Assembly (NCBI RefSeq): GCF_014281055.1
Contig: NZ_JACRSE010000008.1
Span: 1-63,363, forward strand
DNA from: Fluviispira vulneris
Lineage (GTDB): Bacteria > Bdellovibrionota_B > Oligoflexia > Silvanigrellales > Silvanigrellaceae
Direction of reading: 5' to 3'
DNA: 63,363 bases
The notes beneath the pieces were generated by a model, which did not search any database, had not been told where the DNA came from, and was given only the letters and a program-made list of their open reading frames with translations. This document shows, in pieces, positions 43,387 to 50,999 of this stretch. Numbering within the stretch: position 1 is the stretch's first letter; each line of letters begins with the position of its first letter. Both the position numbers and the translations under genes were made by a program.

Positions 43387-44381
43387 ACAACTGCTACCTT
43401 CACGCTCGAGTTGCCGATATCGATGCTTACATGTTTGTAGTTTGATTTTAGCTTAGAAAGTCCTAAAACAACACTAAACGTATGATCTAAATCTTCAACC
43501 AGCTCGGTCATCAAAATAATGCTATATCCGTTACCTTTTGCGATCTCTTTTAATACTGACATAAATACATGATCTTTTGCTGCTCCCCCAGAGACTACAA
43601 TATTTTTTGCTCTGTCTTTGTAGCGAGCGTTTTTATTTAAAAGCTCGCCAATTACAGAACGTATAAATTGCCTTGCCGCTGTTTCTTTTTCTTTTAAGCA
43701 ATCAATTCTTTTACCGTTCATTCCATTCTTTTCTGGCATGGTTCCTAGCTGCCACGAATTAATCGCTTCACTTGAAGATAAATTTTGTTGATCAGAAAAA
43801 ACTTGGATAGCCCCTGTAAGTCCTTCTACTCGCGCGTACGAATCGGGTAGGTTTTTGCCATCTACTTTACTTGCTTGTTGCCAGTCACCATGGCCTATGT
43901 GCCAGTATAAAAATGTTTTTGCATCAAGTGGAATGTTAAGCATAGACGCTAAAAACTCATACGCAATTGTTGGTTCCTCTTGGATAATAATTTCACAACT
44001 TTTCCAATTTGAGTCCGTAGCTTTGTCTTTAAAACGGATGTTTGCAACTGTTTCTTTAAGGAGGGCTAATTTATTTCTTGCGAGGGTATTATCGCCTACC
44101 TGGTCTCTAAATTGATCCATAAACTGGAAAGGCACGCTCATAGCAAGCGAAACAACATGCGTCCCTTCTCCCAAAGCGCGAGCAAGTCCTGCTTTTAACA
44201 ATGTCTGATAGTGGTCACTCTCTAAAGTACCACCAAAAATGCGTGGGCTATGAGGATTCAGGGTTTGCGCTAACTCTCCGACCACAGTTTCAATTCCCTT
44301 GTCATCAATTACTATTGATTGTTTATTTAGCAATTCCTTTTCTTTAGGTGCTGAGCAGATAAAACTAGGTAGAAATTCCAT
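43383..44381 (-). CDS. parM: circularly permuted ParM/Alp-type actin-like segregation protein
   Basis: 332 aa. Residues 1-95 match the part of ALP/ParM proteins that normally follows the first strand pair (EFLPSFICSAP, TVVGELAQTLN, LAMSVPFQFMDQFR). Connect-1 is EEPTIAYEFLAS (135-146), a phosphate-2-like loop is LYWHIGHGDW (158-167), the adenosine motif is IVVSGGAAKD (261-270). The phosphate-1 motif SIDIGNSSVKVAVV, normally at the N-terminus, is the last 14 residues (319-332). AAAGGAG lies 5 nt before the ATG and an in-frame TAA lies upstream, so no N-terminal copy is lost. The usual Asp of phosphate-2 seems replaced by His161. Likely forms filaments with ATP for segregation. Confidence 0.85.
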   Translation of the reverse strand: MEFLPSFICSAPKEKELLNKQSIVIDDKGIETVVGELAQTLNPHSPRIFGGTLESDHYQTLLKAGLARALGEGTHVVSLAMSVPFQFMDQFRDQVGDNTLARNKLALLKETVANIRFKDKATDSNWKSCEIIIQEEPTIAYEFLASMLNIPLDAKTFLYWHIGHGDWQQASKVDGKNLPDSYARVEGLTGAIQVFSDQQNLSSSEAINSWQLGTMPEKNGMNGKRIDCLKEKETAARQFIRSVIGELLNKNARYKDRAKNIVVSGGAAKDHVFMSVLKEIAKGNGYSIILMTELVEDLDHTFSVVLGLSKLKSNYKHVSIDIGNSSVKVAVV

Positions 44382-44403
44382 AACATCTCCTTTGTGTATT
44401 AAA

Positions 44404-44539
44404 GCATAAATATTTTAGCTTTAAAGTGTAAAATCTGTTTATTGCATAAATAAACAATAATAAAAGCATAAATATTTATTCTTATAAACATAAATAAATT
44501 TAATTGCATAAATATAGATTTTATATTTATGCATAAATA
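44404..44539. repeat. parC: six TGCATAAATA-type repeats, candidate parC centromere
   Basis: GCATAAATA starts at 44404, 44444, 44466, 44506 and 44531, with a variant ACATAAATA at 44488; spacing is mostly 18-25 bp. The last copy lies in the palindrome TATTTATGCATAAATA (44524-44539). The array is directly upstream of the ParM-like gene, the place of parC in R1-type systems, and probably also covers the promoter. Confidence 0.7.
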
Positions 44540-44650
44540 ATGTAACAGCAATTTTTGAAGTGAGCAAACGTGGGTCAAATTTTTTATATTTTTTGCCCAT
44601 CAATTGATTGTAAAAATAAAAGAAATACGACTTAAAAGCTTTACTTATAG

Positions 44651-44681
44651 CCCTTTATGTTGTATAGTACAACATAAAGGG
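44651..44681. promoter_or_regulatory. promoter inside a long palindromic operator
   Basis: CCCTTTATGTTGTA and TACAACATAAAGGG are perfect 14-nt arms around TAG. The -10 box TATAGT (44663-44668) lies in the centre, with TTTACT 17 bp upstream (44640-44645). The right arm ends just before the GTG start at 44688. Strong evidence for autoregulation of the following pair. Confidence 0.75.
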
Positions 44682-44687
44682 GGTTTT

Positions 44688-44975
44688 GTGAAACTTACAG
44701 AAGCAAGGATGCTATTTAACAGTCTAAGATCACAAGGTAAAATATCTCTTTCTCTTCACGTGCAAAATGATCATAAAGATAGATTATTCACTAATTCAGA
44801 GATAATTTATTTAATTCAGCACACTAAGGGACGTCTTTCTGACAACAATAAGTTTCCAAGCTCAGTAAAAGGAAGTTTCTTATATGAGTGCAAAGATGAA
44901 CTTAAAAGAGATGTACAAGCAGCTATTATATTAAAAAATGATATTCTAGTTATACATATTTTTAGGAGAGTATAA
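44688..44975 (+). CDS. putative type II toxin (DUF4258/RelE-fold-like)
   Basis: 95 aa from GTG 44688, with AAAGGGGG upstream; the in-frame ATG at 44604 would start before the promoter. Pattern HVQNDHKDRLFTNSEIIYLI and VQAAIILKNDILVIHIFRR resembles DUF4258 or MqsR-like toxins. The gene precedes a DNA-binding partner, the toxin-first order known for higBA, mqsRA and brnTA. Confidence 0.55.
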   Translation: MKLTEARMLFNSLRSQGKISLSLHVQNDHKDRLFTNSEIIYLIQHTKGRLSDNNKFPSSVKGSFLYECKDELKRDVQAAIILKNDILVIHIFRRV

Positions 44976-44976
44976 A

Positions 44977-45411
44977 ATGAAAATTAAAAAAAATTATGAA
45001 TATATAAGCTTACTCGGCAGAATAAATACAGATGTGAAAATTGAGATTATAGATGATATAGAAACAATTAGTTATAATGAAGTTAATCGTCTAGAACGAA
45101 TTGTTGCTTATAAATTTTATGTTAAGACGCAGAAAAAAGATATTTTAACATCTGAAGAGGTAAAGGGAATAGTTTATTTTCTTGGAGTAAATATGAATAA
45201 ATTATCATCGTATTTAAAAATTGATAGAAGCACATTAACAAATGTTATAAAAGGAAGAAAGCCTAGTAAAATGCTGTGTTATCTATTACTTGATGCTGTA
45301 AAAACTGAGTTATTATTCCCAAATTTTTATAAATCAAGATTTGAAAAGGCAATCAATTGCGATCTTGATAAAGAATATTTTGAATTGCTTATTAGGAATA
45401 AAGCAGCATGA
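44977..45411 (+). CDS. putative antitoxin with C-terminal helix-turn-helix
   Basis: 144 aa. The C-terminal half has a helix-turn-helix (TSEEVKGIVYFLGVNMNKLSSYLKIDRSTLTNVIKGRKP), as in MqsA- or HigA-type antitoxins; the N-terminal half would hold the toxin. It begins 1 bp after the previous stop. Confidence 0.6.
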   Translation: MKIKKNYEYISLLGRINTDVKIEIIDDIETISYNEVNRLERIVAYKFYVKTQKKDILTSEEVKGIVYFLGVNMNKLSSYLKIDRSTLTNVIKGRKPSKMLCYLLLDAVKTELLFPNFYKSRFEKAINCDLDKEYFELLIRNKAA

Positions 45412-45508
45412 AATTTAAAAATGATATACAAAAAAATGAAAAAATTACTTCAGAACTTGCTAAATTTAGAGTTCCATCTACTCAGCCTCCAAAGCGCCCA
45501 AGGCTCCT

Positions 45509-46273
45509 TTAAGACAAAGAAGACATCAGCCCGTATTCCGAGAAAAGCTCGATGCAAGGCAATCCAAATTCTAGGTACTTTTTTGGAAAATTTTTATCAT
45601 AGAATCCATAGTAGCCCATTACCCACCCAATTTGTACACAAATTTGATTGATAACAAATAACATCGAAAGCCGATCTCGCCATTCTTTTTTTAATACTTT
45701 TGATTGTTTCTTCATTAAATTAAGAAATAAATTTGGAGGGCAAAAAATTTTATTTTTGTCATAAGAAAAAGAATTAGATTTGAGTATATCAATTGAATCA
45801 ATAATGTCTCTACCTAATCGAAGGGTTTGAGCAACAATGCTGCTGGGCGTGTTATTTCGTAACTCAGAAAATTGTTTTTCTTTTTCTTCTTTGCTTTTAC
45901 TATGATGATCTATTAAATACTTTGAAAATATTTGATATGATTTCTCTGCTTCAGATTCAATAAGTTTGTGAATTTGAGGAATTAACTCTGGAGATTTTTT
46001 AGGATTAATGCTCGCCGATGTTAAATATCCTAGATAAGAACACAGGTGAGCGATCATAATTTCTGGACTCTGAACCATTTTCTCTTGATTTAAAATTTTC
46101 GTTAACTCATCTACAAAATGATATAAATGATCCATTGTGCCATATTCTAAGTCAACAATATTGCAAGAAAAAAAATTAGGATTTTCTAATTCATTATAAT
46201 CAATTTCAGGCAACATGTTTTTTGGATATATTGGTTTAAGTTCAGAAGTCATTTTATTTTCACTATTGTTCAT
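45509..46273 (-). CDS. hypothetical protein
   Basis: 254 aa, helical, starting directly after the upstream gene. No recognised motif. Conserved-looking parts include MIAHLCSYLGYLTSASINPKKSPELI and FVINQICVQIGWVMGYYGFYD. It is the last gene of the leftward operon that starts at 48461 and meets the antitoxin gene tail to tail. Confidence 0.5.
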   Translation of the reverse strand: MNNSENKMTSELKPIYPKNMLPEIDYNELENPNFFSCNIVDLEYGTMDHLYHFVDELTKILNQEKMVQSPEIMIAHLCSYLGYLTSASINPKKSPELIPQIHKLIESEAEKSYQIFSKYLIDHHSKSKEEKEKQFSELRNNTPSSIVAQTLRLGRDIIDSIDILKSNSFSYDKNKIFCPPNLFLNLMKKQSKVLKKEWRDRLSMLFVINQICVQIGWVMGYYGFYDKNFPKKYLEFGLPCIELFSEYGLMSSLS

Positions 46274-46894
46274 TTACGTCGCTTTCCTCTCCCTAATAAT
46301 CCGCTTTTGTTCATGCCCCTTCCCCTGACACTTTAAAAAAATAGAACGATGAAAATATCCCTGCTCATAATATTCTGGCTCAAAAATCAGTTTAAAAAGT
46401 TTTTCTGGAGACTCATTAAACGCAGCTACGGCCTTTTCTTTCCCCATCGCTTTTAATGCTCCACAAGCATGAGCTACAAAAGCAGGATGAGCTTCTCTTG
46501 GATTTTTAAGGCATTTTATTAGCAATTTTATTGTCCAAAATCCTATTCTTTTTTTAATATGATAGATTAGAAAATTTGGAACATGAATTAATTTTTTGTT
46601 ATTCCCACGTTTTTTATTATAATGTTTTTTAGTTTTATCTATAATATGAGCAATCTGTTTCTCTGCAAAATCTGCGTCATTAATTTTTTCCGCTTTTATG
46701 AGCATTATAGCAAGGCCGCGTTTCTGGCTTTCAGATAAACGATCCCCATCTTTAAACGTAGCAATTATGCTTGCAACAGTTTCCACAAACTGCGGATCTA
46801 GTTGTTTCACAGTCAGCGGAAGTTTCAGCATTCTCAATTCGCGTTGTAGATTAGCATCCTGATTTTTGAGATACAGAGATTTATTATTGCTCAT
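46274..46894 (-). CDS. hypothetical protein
   Basis: 206 aa, basic and helical. KNPREAHPAFVAHACGALKAMGKEKAVAAF is a notable segment. No family recognised. The stop lies next to the start of the following gene. Confidence 0.5.
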   Translation of the reverse strand: MSNNKSLYLKNQDANLQRELRMLKLPLTVKQLDPQFVETVASIIATFKDGDRLSESQKRGLAIMLIKAEKINDADFAEKQIAHIIDKTKKHYNKKRGNNKKLIHVPNFLIYHIKKRIGFWTIKLLIKCLKNPREAHPAFVAHACGALKAMGKEKAVAAFNESPEKLFKLIFEPEYYEQGYFHRSIFLKCQGKGHEQKRIIRERKAT

Positions 46895-46910
46895 ATTTTA
46901 GTCATTTCTA

Positions 46911-47363
46911 TTAGAATTGGCCTTCATCACACTGTAAACATACAAGTCCCAGTTTTCGCCATGCATCAACAACCTGTTTACGATCATCAATACAAAAAAG
47001 CACGTCAAATCGTGGCTGAATGTGCAGTTTGTAGATTTCTTCCTTCACAAGCGCATCTTGTCGATAATCATCGTTTTTTCTCATTAAGAGCAAATCGTAG
47101 TGCTGATCATTATTAGCTAGCCATTCCTTTGTTATAGCACGCGTAAACTCATTACGACCAGTGACCAATATTATTTTGTGAGATGATTTAAATTTTTCAA
47201 TGATAGTCGCGCACCACACATTCAGTTTATCTTGAATAATATTTTCGTCCCTTAAAAACGATTTCCAATCTTTTTTACCGCCAGTTATAAACTGTTTTCT
47301 GTGTTCGCAGTCTGCTAGAGTTCCATCTAGATCTACAATTATTGCTTTTTGCTTCATATCCAT
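46911..47363 (-). CDS. polynucleotide kinase-type 3'-phosphatase domain (HAD)
   Basis: 150 aa. HAD motif I VDLDGTLADCEHR, LVTGRNEFTRAITKEWL, and CIDDRKQVVDAWRKLGLVCLQCDEGQF, the pattern of the phosphatase half of T4 polynucleotide kinase. The kinase half is absent. It would remove 3'-phosphates from nicked DNA or RNA ends. Part of the leftward recombination operon with SSB. Confidence 0.85.
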   Translation of the reverse strand: MDMKQKAIIVDLDGTLADCEHRKQFITGGKKDWKSFLRDENIIQDKLNVWCATIIEKFKSSHKIILVTGRNEFTRAITKEWLANNDQHYDLLLMRKNDDYRQDALVKEEIYKLHIQPRFDVLFCIDDRKQVVDAWRKLGLVCLQCDEGQF

Positions 47364-47422
47364 GCTCTCGTTTAAGAATTTTTTATTTAATTAATATATA
47401 ATTGAGCGAATTTTCAGTCCAC

Positions 47423-47848
47423 TCAGAACGGTATATCGTCGTCAATCGGCTGCGAATTTTCGCTAAACGAAACCTGATTTTCATACTGCTCATTTACATA
47501 ATCGCTGCTCTTATTTGAAGACCCACCCTCAAGAAATTGCATAGCTGTAGCCACAATTTCAGTCGTATATCGTTTCTGTCCTTGCTGGTCTTGCCAAGAG
47601 CGTGTTTGTAACTTGCCTTCAATGTAAACCATGCGCCCCTTTTTTAAATACTTATGCGCATTCTCAGCCTGTCTTCCCCAAAGAACAACACGGTGCCATT
47701 CTGTTCTTTCTTCTTTATTGCCATCTTTTATCCATGACTCACTGGTCGCCAAACTTAAAGTGCAGACCTGTTGTCCTCCTGCTGTACTTCTAATTTCTGG
47801 CTCTTGCCCAAGTCTACCAATAAGAATCACTTTATTAACACCTGACAT
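47423..47848 (-). CDS. ssb: single-stranded DNA-binding protein
   Basis: 141 aa. OB fold start [72 protein letters not shown], and the acidic partner-binding tip DDDIPF. Coats ssDNA in replication and in RecT-mediated annealing. Confidence 0.95.
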   Translation of the reverse strand: MSGVNKVILIGRLGQEPEIRSTAGGQQVCTLSLATSESWIKDGNKEERTEWHRVVLWGRQAENAHKYLKKGRMVYIEGKLQTRSWQDQQGQKRYTTEIVATAMQFLEGGSSNKSSDYVNEQYENQVSFSENSQPIDDDIPF

Positions 47849-47885
47849 ATTTTTTTCCTTTTTATATCAAAATATTTATTTAAAA

Positions 47886-48461
47886 TTAAACAATTTTTAA
47901 AATTTCTTCACGACCAGCTTTTTCTCCGCACTCAAGATTTTCACCTTTTCTGATCGCGTCAGAGAGGCTTTTTTTATTCACTACGTAAACCGTTTTCTCT
48001 TCAACGTATTCCGCTGGAATTAAGGACAATTGATCTTCTGAAATTATATTCTTTTCATCCTTAAATTCAACGTTCCAGTTGATCGCCTCTGCGCCTGCTT
48101 TTTGCTTAATTTTAAAAGATTTTACTGTGCCATTAATTTCTAAAATATTGTTATTTTTCATTACTGTGAGCGCTTTATTATAAATTTTATCTTTCTCTTT
48201 ATTAAGCCTATTTTGTTTTTCTTTAATAGATTTGATAAGCTCATCATAATAGTTAATTTGATTTTCAAATGCTTCTATTACGTATATACATCTGTCTGCG
48301 CTAGCTTGTGCTGTAAGTTCAATGCTGTTTACAGTAGGAATTAATTCGTCAGGGATCTCACCATCCATTATATCTATATACTCGAGATATTCAGAGAGGA
48401 TCTTTTGAGATTCAGCAAGAGGAATTTTTGCGATAGCAAGATCAGGCGTTTTTTTAGCCAT
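47886..48461 (-). CDS. Gp157-like phage protein
   Basis: 191 aa from the ATG at 48461, placed by the GGAGAC leader; the frame starts at 48497. Central coiled coil (YYDELIKSIKEKQNRLNKEKDKIYNKALTVMKNNN) and SFKIKQKAGAEAINWNVEFKDEKNI, PAEYVEEKTVYVVNKKSLSDAIRKGENLECGEKAG: the Gp157 pattern seen next to recombination genes. First gene of the leftward operon. Confidence 0.8.
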   Translation of the reverse strand: MAKKTPDLAIAKIPLAESQKILSEYLEYIDIMDGEIPDELIPTVNSIELTAQASADRCIYVIEAFENQINYYDELIKSIKEKQNRLNKEKDKIYNKALTVMKNNNILEINGTVKSFKIKQKAGAEAINWNVEFKDEKNIISEDQLSLIPAEYVEEKTVYVVNKKSLSDAIRKGENLECGEKAGREEILKIV

Positions 48462-48490
48462 GTCAGCGTCTCCATTTAAAGGATTGTGTT

Positions 48491-48624
48491 TGTTCACTAT
48501 GAACTTTTTTATCGTACACTTAAAAATGACTTTGTCAAGTATATAAGTAAATTATTTTTATAACTTGTAAGTTGACAACATTTTGTTCGTACTGTAAAGT
48601 ACCACTGTCATCATAGTGATGACA
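48491..48624. promoter_or_regulatory. bidirectional early promoter with three operators, copy B
   Basis: Leftward: -35 TTGACA (48533-48538, minus) and TACGAT (48511-48516), 16 bp apart. Rightward: TTGACA (48572-48577) and TAAAGT (48595-48600), 17 bp apart. Operators: TGTTCA/TGAACT (48491-48505), GTACTGTAAAGTAC (48589-48602) and TGTCATCA-TAG-TGATGACA (48606-48624). This is the mirror image of 3714-3871. Confidence 0.8.
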
Positions 48625-48653
48625 CTTCCAGAACGGAAAACGAGGAGACAGTT

Positions 48654-49679
48654 ATGACTAACGTAGTAGTTCGCAAAGAAAATTCAGTTGTTAAAAAAAA
48701 TGATGGTTCAGTGAGTTATTTTACAAAAGAGGAAGAGACTGTAATTAAAGGCTTAATATCGCCGAAAGCAACTGATGCAGAATTTAAACTATTTTTATAT
48801 GTATGTGCCCGCACAGGATTAGATCCATTTTCACGCCAAATTTATTTAATACACAGATGGAGCACTAAGGACGAAAAAGAAATTGGCACTATTCAAACAT
48901 CGATTGATGGATTTAGAACAATAGCAGCGCGAAATCCTGATTACGCGGGACAAACCACGACGTTGTTCTGCGGTAGGGATGGTGTATGGACTGAAATATG
49001 GACATCAAAGGATTACCCGTACGCTGCAAAAGTCGGCGTGTACCGCAAGGGATATAGTGCTCCCACGTATGCAATAGCAAAATGGGATTCGTACGTGCAA
49101 ACATATAAAGACAAAAAAACCCAAAAATTTTATGTTTCGGCGATGTGGGAAAAATTCCCTGAATTAATGTTAGGAAAATGCGCAGAATCTCAGGCATTAC
49201 GCAAAGCATTTCCAAACGATCTTTCGGGTCTGTATACTACAGATGAGATGGCTCAAGCACAGAATGAAGCAATAGAAGCTCCAGTAATTAAGGAAGAAAC
49301 TAAAAAAATTGAGCCTGTTAAAAATGAAATAGTTGAACAAAAAGTAGACCCAAAAAAACCCGCTGTACAACAAAAAATAGTCGCAAATAAAATTGCACAA
49401 TCGCAAAAAGTTTTGGATAAAATGCCTGAGCAAAAATCGGTTGATGCTGAATTAGTTGATGACGAACAGTACAACAATGAGAATGAAAATCATCGCGCTA
49501 TTTTTAAATCAATTATGAAAGCGCTTGAATCAATCAAATCATTAGATCAAAAAGACATCAAAAATTTAGTCGCGGTATACAAACAATATAGCAATTTATG
49601 CCTCGGAGTTCCTCTAAATAAATTAGAATCACACATCAAAAATCTAGAAAAGGAATTTGCAAAAGAAACCGCCGCATAA
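48654..49679 (+). CDS. bet: RecT/Bet-type single-strand annealing recombinase
   Basis: 341 aa. The N-terminal 200 residues match Bet/RecT: VIKGLISPKATDAEFKLFLYVCARTGLDPFSRQIYLIHR, TIQTSIDGFRTIAARN, and GKCAESQALRKAFPNDLSGLYTTDEM. The C-terminal part is a Lys/Glu-rich linker and helical tail. It anneals complementary strands, working with SSB from the divergent operon. Confidence 0.93.
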   Translation: MTNVVVRKENSVVKKNDGSVSYFTKEEETVIKGLISPKATDAEFKLFLYVCARTGLDPFSRQIYLIHRWSTKDEKEIGTIQTSIDGFRTIAARNPDYAGQTTTLFCGRDGVWTEIWTSKDYPYAAKVGVYRKGYSAPTYAIAKWDSYVQTYKDKKTQKFYVSAMWEKFPELMLGKCAESQALRKAFPNDLSGLYTTDEMAQAQNEAIEAPVIKEETKKIEPVKNEIVEQKVDPKKPAVQQKIVANKIAQSQKVLDKMPEQKSVDAELVDDEQYNNENENHRAIFKSIMKALESIKSLDQKDIKNLVAVYKQYSNLCLGVPLNKLESHIKNLEKEFAKETAA

Positions 49680-50087
49680 TCAGTTAAATTTATCAATAAA
49701 TTTTTGCGTCAAATGTATTAACTGTTTCTGTAGCTCCGAATTATTTTCTAACAACCGCTCATTATGCTGAATTAATTTCTCGTTGAATTTTGTAATAATT
49801 AATAGTTTTTCTTTTAATTCAGCATTTTCTTGCTTATATATTTCAATAAAACTTTTTAACTCTTGCACACTCTCAACAAGTAAATCCTTGTCAGAATATA
49901 TCTGTGTATTTAGCAAAGGCCTTTTCTCTAAGAATTCTTTTAATTCTTTTTCATCTATTTTCCATTCCAATTTTTTCCCGACTTGTTTTGATTTAGCTTG
50001 CAATTTTCCTTCATCGATCCAGCGTTTAACGCTTGTTACAGATACATTTGAATATTTTGATGCTTGTAGCAAATTTAGCATTCTCAT
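49680..50087 (-). CDS. MerR-like DNA-binding protein with coiled coil
   Basis: 135 aa from the ATG at 50087 (GAGGA upstream); the frame runs to 50168. Residues 3-50 are a MerR-type helix-turn-helix (LLQASKYSNVSVTSVKRWIDEGKLQAKSKQVGKKLEWKIDEKEL); the rest is a long coiled coil. Resembles excisionase- or KfrA-like regulators. The palindrome at 50127-50141 upstream is its likely operator. Confidence 0.65.
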   Translation of the reverse strand: MRMLNLLQASKYSNVSVTSVKRWIDEGKLQAKSKQVGKKLEWKIDEKELKEFLEKRPLLNTQIYSDKDLLVESVQELKSFIEIYKQENAELKEKLLIITKFNEKLIQHNERLLENNSELQKQLIHLTQKFIDKFN

Positions 50088-50126
50088 ATGAAATCCTCGC
50101 GTAAATATTTTAAAAATATCGCAATC

Positions 50127-50141
50127 ATTGCAAATTGCAAT
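50127..50141. promoter_or_regulatory. palindromic operator upstream of the MerR-like gene
   Basis: ATTGCAA-A-TTGCAAT, a perfect 15-bp palindrome 40 bp before the leftward ATG at 50087. Confidence 0.55.
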
Positions 50142-50172
50142 ACAGCTCGCTCGAATCATGTGTCTCATAACT

Positions 50173-50255
50173 ATTGGTAATTTAACAACCTCTCAAAAAT
50201 TTATATAAATAATGCCTATTTTAAAAATATACATAATATATAATAGATTACCAAT
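50173..50255. promoter_or_regulatory. inverted operator pair in the repressor control region
   Basis: ATTGGTAAT (50173-50181) and ATTACCAAT (50247-50255) face each other in the divergent region before the repressor gene. A promoter for the repressor can be read as TTACAG followed after 18 bp by TATAGT near 50325. Confidence 0.45.
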
Positions 50256-50348
50256 AATAATATTAATACTTAGATTGATAAAAATATTATTTTACAGTAA
50301 AATTTTTTATTAGACTATAGTTTAATCTTTTTCAATAAAAGGAGTTTT

Positions 50349-50999
50349 ATGAGTGATGCTTCAAAAAGATTAAAATTTTTGCGCGATGAAATTTTTAATC
50401 TTAGTCTAAAGGATTTTTGTAATAAATTTAACCTTTCCTACAATTACATGCGAAACATTGAATGCGGAGAAAAATCTTTACCAAGAAACAAATCAATAGA
50501 AATAACAAAAAAAATTCAAGAATATGGATTTAATATATCGGATGAATGGATAGAAACAGGTAGAGGTTCATGCCCAATTAGCTCTTTTTCTGTATTAAAG
50601 ACAAATAAATATATTAATTTTGATGACACTAATAATGAACAAAGGCAATGGCTAAAAACAATTTTAACAAGAATATTTCCCTACAAATACGCTTGCATAT
50701 CATCAAATGAAATGATGCCATTTTTAAAAAATGGAGACATTGTTTTTGGTGTAAAAGGCGACCCAGTTAAAAATCTAACAAGACTAAATAATGAAATAGT
50801 AATAGCGAGAATTGATGATAACTACACTTATGTTAGGAGGTTAAAAGTTTATGAAAATGATATTTTTTTAGTCGCAGACAACAAGGAAGGAACTGATGAT
50901 CCAATAATTAAAGTCAATAAAATAAATTGGATTTCTGGAATTATAATTCACAAAAAACATGTTGGAAAAATTGAACTTTTGGAGAATGAAAATGATTAA
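50349..50999 (+). CDS. CI-like repressor with non-catalytic S24 domain
   Basis: 216 aa. N-terminal helix-turn-helix (about residues 4-50) and a LexA/S24-like C-terminal domain. In the normal G-D-S-M motif this protein reads SNEMMPFLKNGD, so the catalytic Ser is Glu; the catalytic Lys position reads TYVRRL, with Arg. Self-cleavage therefore seems lost. AAAGGAG precedes the ATG. It is probably the immunity repressor or a plasmid regulator, and it is cotranscribed with the transporter gene. Confidence 0.75.
   Translation: MSDASKRLKFLRDEIFNLSLKDFCNKFNLSYNYMRNIECGEKSLPRNKSIEITKKIQEYGFNISDEWIETGRGSCPISSFSVLKTNKYINFDDTNNEQRQWLKTILTRIFPYKYACISSNEMMPFLKNGDIVFGVKGDPVKNLTRLNNEIVIARIDDNYTYVRRLKVYENDIFLVADNKEGTDDPIIKVNKINWISGIIIHKKHVGKIELLENEND

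Noticed and set aside
45421-45651. Rightward ORF after the antitoxin gene
   Set aside because: It overlaps the 3' end of the larger leftward gene 45509-46273 and lacks a ribosome site.
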